Assembly (NCBI GenBank): GCA_947627515.1
Contig: CANQWI010000008.1
Location: 1-33,206 of the forward strand
Length of the DNA stretch: 33,206 bases
Direction of reading: 5' to 3'
Source: an uncultured Clostridia bacterium
Lineage (GTDB): Bacteria; Bacillota; Clostridia; Christensenellales; Borkfalkiaceae
Position numbers and translations under genes: made by a program. Of this stretch, positions 7,634-15,522 are shown one piece after another. The notes below the pieces were generated by a model, which had not been told where the DNA came from, ran no database searches, and worked only from the letters and a program-made list of their open reading frames with translations. Within the stretch, counting starts at the first letter, position 1. Each line of letters starts with the position of its first letter.

Positions 7634-8106
7634 GGATCGACAAGCCTGCAGTCTTGAGATTCGTGAACATCTGCAGGAAGCTGTTTTTGACCTTCAGCTG
7701 TGTCGCGATCCCCACAACGATGGTCCTGCTCGTTTTTGCTTTTTTGGGGTACGTCGCCTTCTGGTTCATCGCGCCCGCCGTTTTTGTCGTCTATCTCGTC
7801 GTCTACGGCTTCTACGCGCTCTGTATCTCGATGGGCACGGCAATAGGCTTTGAGATCGCAGGAAAGGTCCTGTATGTCAGGACAAGGCGCAAAACCTACA
7901 CCTATGACGCAGGGATGGGATGCACAAAAATCAAGGTGAGCAAGCGGAAATTCGTCTGCACCTTCGAGACGCAGGATTCCTCCGATAAATTTACCTTTCC
8001 GCGAAGGGTCCTCTTTGCAAAATCGTATGAAGAACAATTCACGCCCGATGAAATTGCCCTGTTCTTCCCTCAGCTCAAGGAATATTTTCCCGATCAAACG
8101 GCGTAG
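7630..8106 (+). CDS. Hypothetical membrane protein with two TM segments
   Basis: Overlaps the upstream stop (ATGA); hydrophobic segments then a soluble C-terminal domain. Confidence 0.75.
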   Translation: MRIDKPAVLRFVNICRKLFLTFSCVAIPTTMVLLVFAFLGYVAFWFIAPAVFVVYLVVYGFYALCISMGTAIGFEIAGKVLYVRTRRKTYTYDAGMGCTKIKVSKRKFVCTFETQDSSDKFTFPRRVLFAKSYEEQFTPDEIALFFPQLKEYFPDQTA

Positions 8107-8118
8107 TTTGCCGTTTTT
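8096..8118 (+). terminator. Rho-independent terminator overlapping the stop of 7630..8106
   Basis: AAACGGC-gtagttt-GCCGTTTTT. Confidence 0.65.
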
Positions 8119-8162
8119 CTTTTAAGAAAAATGCCGAAATTTTGTTTTTAAAGGTTTTGTAG

Positions 8163-8183
8163 AGTACTATGTCTGACATAATA
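8163..8183. repeat. Dispersed palindrome copy (AGTACTATGTCTGACATAATA)
   Basis: 21 nt identical, in inverted orientation, to 28197-28217. Confidence 0.85.
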
Positions 8184-8254
8184 TGGATTTTTATTATATC
8201 ATATTGAATAAAATGTTCCATTCGTTCCCCGAATGCCGCCTTCAAGTTTTTTGC

Positions 8255-8283
8255 TTGACGGAAGGGAACGGATGTGCTAAAAT
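8255..8283 (+). promoter_or_regulatory. Promoter TTGACG-N17-TAAAAT
   Basis: Upstream of 8311 CDS with aggaagga SD. Confidence 0.65.
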
Positions 8284-8310
8284 GTAGAAAACACAGGAAG
8301 GATCACTGCG

Positions 8311-8913
8311 ATGCTCAAGGATATGCTATACGAGGAGAGTGCGTCTTGCAACCGTGCGGGAGCTGAATCAAGGCTTTACACGGTGTTTTTGGTGCTCTCG
8401 ATCATCTGCTTTTCCATTGCAGGCGTCACGGCCTTCTTTGCAACGTCCGTCATTAGGGGCTTCTTTCTTGACAAATCGCTCCCCATGCTCGGCAAGATCA
8501 TGTACACGGCGATTTGGGTCGTCTTTATCGCTGTCTTTGTTGCAAGCGGCGTCGTCGCATGGTTTTTGAAGAAGCGGTTCAATCTCAGCTATGATTACTC
8601 CTTTGTCGAGGATGAGCTCCGCGTCACCAAGGTTTACAACGGGAGATCGAAAAAATATTTGACGACGATCTCCTGCGCCTCCATCCTCAGGATCGGTCGG
8701 TGCGAAAAGCCCTCGTTTCAGGATGTTCTGCGCGGAATTCAGGGCAAACCGCACTATCTCACCCCCAACAAGACGCCCGCTGAGGAGAAGGAATTTATCT
8801 ATCTTCTTGTGAGCAGTCAGCTCGGAAGAACGCTGTATGTGATCGAATGCAGGCAGGCCATGCTCGAGTATCTTGTGCAGTCTGCAGGCGTCAATAAATT
8901 TGAACGGGAATGA
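8311..8913 (+). CDS. Hypothetical membrane protein (resembles the DUF6106 family seen near cysteine desulfurases)
   Basis: SD aggaagga; two TM segments; stop overlaps next start. Family assignment from memory. Confidence 0.7.
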   Translation: MLKDMLYEESASCNRAGAESRLYTVFLVLSIICFSIAGVTAFFATSVIRGFFLDKSLPMLGKIMYTAIWVVFIAVFVASGVVAWFLKKRFNLSYDYSFVEDELRVTKVYNGRSKKYLTTISCASILRIGRCEKPSFQDVLRGIQGKPHYLTPNKTPAEEKEFIYLLVSSQLGRTLYVIECRQAMLEYLVQSAGVNKFERE

Positions 8914-10031
8914 TCTATTTTGACAATGCCGCCACCACCCGTCCCGATGAGGAGGCGACGAAAAGGGCGGCCGAATTTTTGACAGAGCTCTACTTCAATC
9001 CCTCTGCTCGCTACGGCGGAGGCTTTCGCGTTTCCCAAATTCTTGCAAGGTTTCGGGAGTCGCTTTTAAGCTATGCGGGCGCAACGGGGAGGTATGACAT
9101 CATTTTTACCTCCTGCGGGAGCGAGGCAGACAATCAGGCCGTTTTTTCTTTTGGAAGACGCGGCAATGTCGTAACGACGGCGGGGGAGCATGCGGCAGTG
9201 TATGCGAGCGTCACCGAGCTCAAAAATCGCGGCGTTGAGCCCCGTTTTGCTCCCGTGGAGCGGGATGGGAGTGTCAAACTCGAGAGTATTCTGCCCCTTG
9301 TGGACGATAAGACAAGCCTTGTCAGCGTCATTCATATCAACAATGAGACGGGCGCGGTCAACGACATCGCCTCTATCGCGAGGGCGGTCAAGAAAAAGAA
9401 CCCGCGCACCGTCTTCTTAAGCGACGGCGTGCAGGCATTCGGCAAGCTTGCGACCGTTCTCCCACAGGAGGTTGACCTCTACAGCGTCAGTGCACACAAG
9501 ATCGGCGGGATCAAGGGGGTTGGGGCACTCTTTAAACGCAAGGGGCTCGCACTCAGTCCCCTCGTCTATGGGGGCGGGCAGGAAAACGGCCTTCGAAGCG
9601 GCACGGAGAATACCTACGGCATTGCGGTGTTTGCCTATGCCGCCGAGCATAAATTCAGGACGCTCAGAGAGGATGCGGCGCGGCTCACGCTTTACCGTGA
9701 AAGACTGCTTGCGGGGCTGGATCGGGAGATATTTGTTCGGCTTTCGCCCGAAAAAAGCTCGCCGTACATTCTCACGGTGTCTGCCGTCGGGATGCGCGGA
9801 GAGGTGCTTCAGCGGATGCTCTGGGACAGGGGGCTGTGCGTGGGAACGGGCAGTGCCTGCTCCTCTAGAAACCGCTTCAGCCGCGTCATGACCGCATGCG
9901 GCTACGGTGAGGAGGTCCTCGACGGGGTGCTCCGCATGAGCTTTTCTCCCACCACGACGCAGGATGAGATCGATGAAGCGGCCGAAATTCTCAACGCGAC
10001 CGCCAAGGAATATCAAAGGAATACATTATAA
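8910..10031 (+). CDS. Cysteine desulfurase (NifS/IscS-like)
   Basis: MIYFDNAATTRPDEEA…, HINNETGAVNDI, SVSAHKIGGIKGVGAL, GTGSACSSRN. Confidence 0.93.
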   Translation: MIYFDNAATTRPDEEATKRAAEFLTELYFNPSARYGGGFRVSQILARFRESLLSYAGATGRYDIIFTSCGSEADNQAVFSFGRRGNVVTTAGEHAAVYASVTELKNRGVEPRFAPVERDGSVKLESILPLVDDKTSLVSVIHINNETGAVNDIASIARAVKKKNPRTVFLSDGVQAFGKLATVLPQEVDLYSVSAHKIGGIKGVGALFKRKGLALSPLVYGGGQENGLRSGTENTYGIAVFAYAAEHKFRTLREDAARLTLYRERLLAGLDREIFVRLSPEKSSPYILTVSAVGMRGEVLQRMLWDRGLCVGTGSACSSRNRFSRVMTACGYGEEVLDGVLRMSFSPTTTQDEIDEAAEILNATAKEYQRNTL

Positions 10032-11183
10032 ATGGAAAAGGTCGTCATTATCCGCTATGCGGAGATCCATCTCAAGGGCAAGAACCGCGGCTATTTCGAG
10101 CGGGTGTTTGCAAACAATCTCGAAAAGGCACTCAAGGGCATCCGTCACGAGCTCCATCGCACGAGCGGCAGATATCTTGTCGCAAATTTTGACGAGGAAT
10201 GGACGGAGGAGATCATGCGCCGCATCTCGAGAGTGTTCGGCGTGCACTCCTATTCGCAGGGGCTTCTCACGGAAAGCAGCCCGGACGCCATCTATGCGGC
10301 CGCACGGCTCGTTGTGCCCGCGGAGGGGAGCTTTAAGGTGCAAACGCACCGCGGAGATAAGCATTATCCGTTGACGTCGATGGAAATCAGCGCTCATATC
10401 GGCGGGCGGCTTCTCGATGAATTCCCCGCACTTTGCGTGGATGTCCACACCCCCGCGCACACCGTCTATGTCGATATCCGCGAGAGCGGCAGAGCACTCG
10501 TCTTCGGCACCTTCTGTGACGGGCCGCACGGGATGCCTGTTTCAACTGCGGGAAGGGGGCTTCTGCTCATCTCGGGGGGCATCGACTCTCCTGTTGCGGG
10601 CTATATGATGGCAAAGAGGGGGTTGACCGTCGAGCTTTTGCACTTCCACAGCTATCCGTATACAAACGAGGCGGCCAAGGAAAAGGTCGTGACGCTTGCA
10701 AGGCTGCTCTCCGATTACACGCTCGTCACCCGTCTCACTACGGTGAGCGTCACGCATATTCAGGAGGAGATCCACAAAAAATGCGCCGCAGAGCTGAATG
10801 TGACGCTTTTGCGGCGGTTTATGCTTCGCATTGCAGAGCGCGTCTCCGCACATGTGGGAGCGGGATGCCTCGTGACGGGGGAGAGCCTCGGACAGGTCGC
10901 AAGCCAGACGCTCGAGGGGCTCACCTCGTCAAATGCTGTCGTCTCTCTTCCCGTCTTGCGTCCTCTCATCGGTTTCGATAAGGAGGACATCATCGAGGTC
11001 GCCAAAAAAATCGGGACCTTCGAGACGTCCACGCTGCCCTATGAGGATTGCTGTACCGTCTTTTTGCCCGATTTCCCCGCCATCAGGCCGAAGCTCCCCT
11101 TCATCGAGGAGGAGGAGAAAAAGCTCGACGTCGAGGGGCTTGTCGAAGACGCGCTTTCAACGCGGGAGATCATAAGGCTTTAA
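10032..11183 (+). CDS. thiI: tRNA uracil 4-sulfurtransferase ThiI
   Basis: THUMP-like N-terminus, LLISGGIDSPVAGYMMAKRG PP-loop, GESLGQVASQTLEGL; directly follows cysteine desulfurase. Confidence 0.93.
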   Translation: MEKVVIIRYAEIHLKGKNRGYFERVFANNLEKALKGIRHELHRTSGRYLVANFDEEWTEEIMRRISRVFGVHSYSQGLLTESSPDAIYAAARLVVPAEGSFKVQTHRGDKHYPLTSMEISAHIGGRLLDEFPALCVDVHTPAHTVYVDIRESGRALVFGTFCDGPHGMPVSTAGRGLLLISGGIDSPVAGYMMAKRGLTVELLHFHSYPYTNEAAKEKVVTLARLLSDYTLVTRLTTVSVTHIQEEIHKKCAAELNVTLLRRFMLRIAERVSAHVGAGCLVTGESLGQVASQTLEGLTSSNAVVSLPVLRPLIGFDKEDIIEVAKKIGTFETSTLPYEDCCTVFLPDFPAIRPKLPFIEEEEKKLDVEGLVEDALSTREIIRL

Positions 11184-13360
11184 TTCTCCCACCAATCGTC
11201 GGGGAGAGCTGCCTTTTTATCGATGTGAACGAGGGGGAGATAGACTGTCTCACCCTCGATATTTTTATAGATCGGGGTCACGCTGTAGCGGTAGCTCTCG
11301 CCCTCCTTCACCGAGCTGTCGCTGATGCATTTTTGATATTTTCCGCGATATATTACCGTTTCGACTCCGCGATTCTGCCTTTTTACGACGTAATCATAGT
11401 ACTCTGTCTGACATAGTACTATGTTAACGGTTCCATTTTTGACGGAAATCGTCGGGGCACAGATCCTCGGCGCAGAATAGCGGGTGCTCATTTCAAGGGG
11501 CGCGGCAGACTTTTTGAAAAGTTCTTTTCTATCCTCGAGGAAGGGGGAATTGGGGTCGGAGAGCAGGATCCTGTGGTTTGTCTCATATTCCTGCATGTCG
11601 ATCGAAAGCTCCTCCACGCCGTCCGCGCGGGGGATCGGGGCAGGCGTATGGCCCCGATAGACCGTCTTTAAAATTTCCAGTGCGAGGCTTGCGGGCATGC
11701 CGCCTCCCGTTGCCGAGATCTCCGTGTTGTCCCGATTTCCGAGCCAAACGCCGACGGTGTCCTCGGATGTATAGGCAATTGTGTAGGCGTCCGTGTTTCC
11801 CGTTTTGCCCTCGGCCGTTCCCGTCTTTGCACAGACGTCATAGGGGAGATTTTTGAGCTTTTTCGCCGTGCCCTCCTTGACGGCTGTCTTCAGCATGTCG
11901 CTGATAAGATAGCTCGTCTCCTCCGAAAAGACGGGTGTTTCTCTCGGCCGATACTCATAAAGGACTCTTCCCTTGCTGTTTTCGATGCGTGAGATCGTCC
12001 TTGACGGAGCGTATTCACCCTGCTTTGCAAGGACCGCATATCCGTCTGCAAGCGCGGGGAGCGTGAAGCCCTCCCGCATCCCGCCGAGCGCAAGGGCGAG
12101 GGAGTAGTCCTCTCTGTCGACATGCAGGCCCATTTTGTCGAGATAGCCTGCCGCCCGTTCGCAGCCCAGCGTATTCAAAAGCTTGACCGCGGGGATGTTG
12201 ACGCTGTGCGAAAGGGCATACCGCGCACTCATGTATTTGCCGCTTGCGCCGCCCGCATCGTCGGGGCAGTAGCCCGAAAAGTCCGTTTTTTCGTCCAAAA
12301 TGGGCGTTGCGGGGCAGATGATGTCCTCCTCGATGGCGGGGCCGTAGACAAGGAGCGGCTTCAGGGTCGACGCGGGGAGCCTTTTGGGAACGCCGCATGT
12401 CGAGGAAAAGGCCTTGATACCGTTGCCCATGTTGTCCCGTATGATCGCGCAGATGTCCGAGTCTGCCTTCAGACTCTCCAGCTTGTCTTGCAGGGTCCTG
12501 TCGAGAAAGGTGTAGACACGGATGGACCCGTAATCTCCCGCATCTGCGCCCGGGAAGACATCTAACAGCTCATCAAACACGAGCGAGAGGTAGCTGTCTC
12601 CGCTCTTTGCCTCGGAGGGGAGGTCGGGAAGCGGAGTGCTTTTTGCAACGGAGAGGGCCTCCTCATCGAGATACCCCTGTGCGGCCATGAGTCCGAGCAC
12701 AAAATTTCTCCTTGAAAGGCAGGCCTCGGCATTGCGGAAGGGGGAATAGCGGTTGGGGGATCTGACGAGTGCCGCAAGCATCGCGCTCTCTGCGGGCGTA
12801 AGCGTCTCGGCCTCCTTTCCGAAGTAGAAATCTGCTGCCGCAGCGATGCCGAACACATCGTGGCCGAAGTAGATGGAGTTGAGATAGAGCTCGATGATCT
12901 CCTCCTTAGAGTACCTTTTTTCAAGCGCACGTGTCAATTTCAGTTCCTTCAGCTTGCGATTCACCGTCTTTTCGCTGGAGAGATGGGTGTTTTTGATGAG
13001 TTGCTGAGAGATCGTTGACGCGCCCTCACGGAAGGAGAAGCTTTTGAGATTCTTGAGAAGTGCCCCGCCGATGCGCCTGTAGTCAAGGCCGTGATGGGTG
13101 TAAAATCGTTTGTCCTCGACCGCGACAAACGCCTGCGGGACATGCTCGGGGAGCTCGTCGAGGGAGACGCTCCTTCTTCTTGCCGCTTCGATCTGCTCTC
13201 CGTTCCCGTCATAGACGCGGACGCAGTCGGTGGAGAGACGGAGCCTCTCGCTGTCGAGTCTGACGCCCGCCGTGACGCCGAAATAATAAAACAGCATACC
13301 GAGCACAAGTGCAGAGAGCACCCCGAGCGGTATGAAGATCCCAAGAATGACTTTTTTCAT
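11180..13360 (-). CDS. Class A penicillin-binding protein (PBP1A family)
   Basis: GASTISQQLIKNTHLSSEKTVNRKLKELKL glycosyltransferase motifs; transpeptidase STLK, SVN, KTGT motifs; N-terminal TM. Confidence 0.92.
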   Translation of the reverse strand: MKKVILGIFIPLGVLSALVLGMLFYYFGVTAGVRLDSERLRLSTDCVRVYDGNGEQIEAARRRSVSLDELPEHVPQAFVAVEDKRFYTHHGLDYRRIGGALLKNLKSFSFREGASTISQQLIKNTHLSSEKTVNRKLKELKLTRALEKRYSKEEIIELYLNSIYFGHDVFGIAAAADFYFGKEAETLTPAESAMLAALVRSPNRYSPFRNAEACLSRRNFVLGLMAAQGYLDEEALSVAKSTPLPDLPSEAKSGDSYLSLVFDELLDVFPGADAGDYGSIRVYTFLDRTLQDKLESLKADSDICAIIRDNMGNGIKAFSSTCGVPKRLPASTLKPLLVYGPAIEEDIICPATPILDEKTDFSGYCPDDAGGASGKYMSARYALSHSVNIPAVKLLNTLGCERAAGYLDKMGLHVDREDYSLALALGGMREGFTLPALADGYAVLAKQGEYAPSRTISRIENSKGRVLYEYRPRETPVFSEETSYLISDMLKTAVKEGTAKKLKNLPYDVCAKTGTAEGKTGNTDAYTIAYTSEDTVGVWLGNRDNTEISATGGGMPASLALEILKTVYRGHTPAPIPRADGVEELSIDMQEYETNHRILLSDPNSPFLEDRKELFKKSAAPLEMSTRYSAPRICAPTISVKNGTVNIVLCQTEYYDYVVKRQNRGVETVIYRGKYQKCISDSSVKEGESYRYSVTPIYKNIEGETVYLPLVHIDKKAALPDDWWEN
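11398..11420. repeat. Dispersed palindrome copy inside the PBP coding sequence (AGTACTCTGTCTGACATAGTACT)
   Basis: 23-bp dyad with one mismatched pair, both AGTACT arms present. Confidence 0.85.
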
Positions 13361-13457
13361 CTGTGACAGTATGTGTTCCGCACAAAAAAATAAGCGGGCC
13401 GCATTTGTATTTCTTTCCTTTTTTCTGTTTCGGGACGGTATTTTTCGTCAAAGATGA

Positions 13458-13486
13458 TTGAAAATTGTTTTCATTTATGGTATAAT
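13458..13486 (+). promoter_or_regulatory. Promoter TTGAAA-N17-TATAAT of the SIR2 gene
   Basis: ATG at 13495 lies 8 nt after the -10. Confidence 0.7.
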
Positions 13487-13494
13487 CACGGTAT

Positions 13495-14205
13495 ATGAAG
13501 ACATTGCAGAAATTGATCGACGAGAGCAGCAGGATCGTTTTTTTCGGCGGGGCGGGCGTCTCGACCGAGAGCGGGATCCCGGACTTTCGGTCGGAGGATG
13601 GGCTGTACCGTCAGAAATACACCGTTTCTCCCGAGACGATGCTCTCCCATGACTGGTTCTTTTCCCACACGGAGGATTTTTTCAGGTTTTACCGTGACAA
13701 GCTGCTCTCCCTGTGGGCACAGCCGAATGCGGCCCATAAAAAGCTCGCCGAGCTTGAGCAGAGGGGGAAGCTTCTCGCCATCGTCACGCAGAACATCGAC
13801 GGACTGCATCAAAAGGCGGGGAGCAAAAGGGTCTTTGAACTCCACGGCACCGTCCACAAGAACACTTGCCTGCGCTGCGGAAGGAGGTATTCCGCAGAGC
13901 AGCTCGCCGCGACAAAAGGGGTCCCTCGCTGTGACTGCGGCGGTCTCATCAAGCCCGACGTCGTCCTTTACGGGGAGCCGCTCGACGGAGACACGGTGGA
14001 GGGGGCGATCCGCACCATTGAAAAGGCAGACCTTCTCATCGTTGCGGGGACCTCGCTCACCGTCTATCCTGCGGCAGGGTTTGTGAGCTATTTCAGGGGA
14101 AGCCATCTCGTCCTCATCAACCGTGACCCTACGCCCTTGGATAGTCAATGCGACCTCGTCCTTCATGGCAGGGTGGGAGAAATTTTATCGGAAATCAGAG
14201 TATGA
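13495..14205 (+). CDS. cobB: NAD-dependent protein deacylase, SIR2 family
   Basis: FFGGAGVSTESGIPDFRSEDGLY, TQNIDGLHQKAGS, ELHGT, CLRC…CDCGG zinc site, GTSLTVYPAAG. Confidence 0.92.
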   Translation: MKTLQKLIDESSRIVFFGGAGVSTESGIPDFRSEDGLYRQKYTVSPETMLSHDWFFSHTEDFFRFYRDKLLSLWAQPNAAHKKLAELEQRGKLLAIVTQNIDGLHQKAGSKRVFELHGTVHKNTCLRCGRRYSAEQLAATKGVPRCDCGGLIKPDVVLYGEPLDGDTVEGAIRTIEKADLLIVAGTSLTVYPAAGFVSYFRGSHLVLINRDPTPLDSQCDLVLHGRVGEILSEIRV

Positions 14206-15506
14206 AATATCACATCGTCACATACGGCTGTCAGATGAATCTGCACGAATCGGAGAAGATCGCGGGCATTCTCAGGGAGAAGGGCTACACCGAGGAGACA
14301 GACATCGACGACGCCGACATCATCGTCTTCAACACCTGCTGTATTCGTGAAAATGCGGAAAACCATGCTTTCGGCAACATCGGCGCACTCAAAAGGCACA
14401 AGCGGGAGAAAAAGGACCTCATCATCGCCGTCGGGGGTTGCATGGCGCAGGAGAAGGGCAAGGCAGAGCTCATCAGAGAGAAATTTCCATTTGTCGACAT
14501 CCTTTTCGGCACCCATAACCTGAACGAGCTCGGCGAGCTCATCGACAGAAAGCGGGCACAGAAAAAGCGTGTCTTTTCCCTCAGGGAGGAGCGTGAGGAG
14601 ACGGAGGACGGCATCACTCCCGTGCGGACGGGCTATCCCGGGGCATGGGTAAATATCATGTACGGCTGCAACAATTTCTGCTCCTACTGCATCGTGCCCT
14701 ATGTGCGAGGGAGAGAACGCTCACGCAGCGCAGACGACATTGTCCGTGAGGTCGGGGAGCTTGCACGGGAGGGTTACAAGGAGATCACGCTCCTTGGGCA
14801 AAACGTCAACTCCTACCGCGGCACGGACGGGACGAGCTTTCCCGCGCTTCTTGACAGGTGCGCAAGCGTCGAGGGGGACTTCCGTCTGCGGTTCATGACC
14901 TCGCATCCCAAGGATTTTTCCGCAGAGCTCGTTTCGGTCGTCAAAAAGCACAAAAAAATCTGCAATTGCATCCATCTGCCCGTACAATCGGGCTCAAACC
15001 GCATTTTATCCCTCATGAACAGACGCTACACGCGGGAAAAATACCTCGAGGAGATCGCCCTTCTTCGCCGTGAGATCCCCGACTGCGCCGTCACGACGGA
15101 TATCATCGTCGGCTTTCCCACCGAGACGGAGGAGGAATTTCAGGAGACGCTGTCCCTCGTGAGGGAGGCGGGCTTCTCCTCGGCGTTTATGTTTATCTAT
15201 TCTCCGCGCACAGGCACCAAGGCTGCCGCGATGGACGGGCAGATCCCCGAGGAGATCGCAAAGGACAGGCTTTCCCGCCTCATCGAGGCCGTCAACGAGC
15301 AGACGCGAAGCATCAGCGCGGGCTATGTCGGAAAAGCCTGCGAGATCCTCTGCGAGGGGTACGATGAGAAAAAGGGACTCTATCTCGGCAGGGATGAGTA
15401 CGGCAGGATGGGCTATTTTGAGAGCGAAGAGAATCCGATCGGAGCATATGTCACGCTCAGGATCGAGCGTGCGAACGGCATCTCCCTCTACGGGACGATC
15501 GCATAA
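14202..15506 (+). CDS. miaB: tRNA (N6-isopentenyladenosine-C2)-methylthiotransferase MiaB
   Basis: MKYHIVTYGCQMNLHESEKIAGIL…, radical SAM CNNFCSYCIVPYVRGRERSR; ATGA overlap with the SIR2 gene. Confidence 0.95.
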   Translation: MKYHIVTYGCQMNLHESEKIAGILREKGYTEETDIDDADIIVFNTCCIRENAENHAFGNIGALKRHKREKKDLIIAVGGCMAQEKGKAELIREKFPFVDILFGTHNLNELGELIDRKRAQKKRVFSLREEREETEDGITPVRTGYPGAWVNIMYGCNNFCSYCIVPYVRGRERSRSADDIVREVGELAREGYKEITLLGQNVNSYRGTDGTSFPALLDRCASVEGDFRLRFMTSHPKDFSAELVSVVKKHKKICNCIHLPVQSGSNRILSLMNRRYTREKYLEEIALLRREIPDCAVTTDIIVGFPTETEEEFQETLSLVREAGFSSAFMFIYSPRTGTKAAAMDGQIPEEIAKDRLSRLIEAVNEQTRSISAGYVGKACEILCEGYDEKKGLYLGRDEYGRMGYFESEENPIGAYVTLRIERANGISLYGTIA

Positions 15507-15522
15507 GAACGGAGGAAGGAGC

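Noticed and set aside
8163-8183. Interpretation of the dispersed palindrome as a LexA/SOS box or a rho-independent terminator
   Set aside because: Does not match the Firmicutes LexA pattern (GAAC-N4-GTTC), has no T tract, and occurs within coding sequences.
15325-15522. N-terminal extension of the MutS ORF (from 15325) and similar extensions for miaB, mutL and miaA
   Set aside because: They overlap the upstream genes; internal starts with SD or ATGA overlaps give the conserved N-termini.
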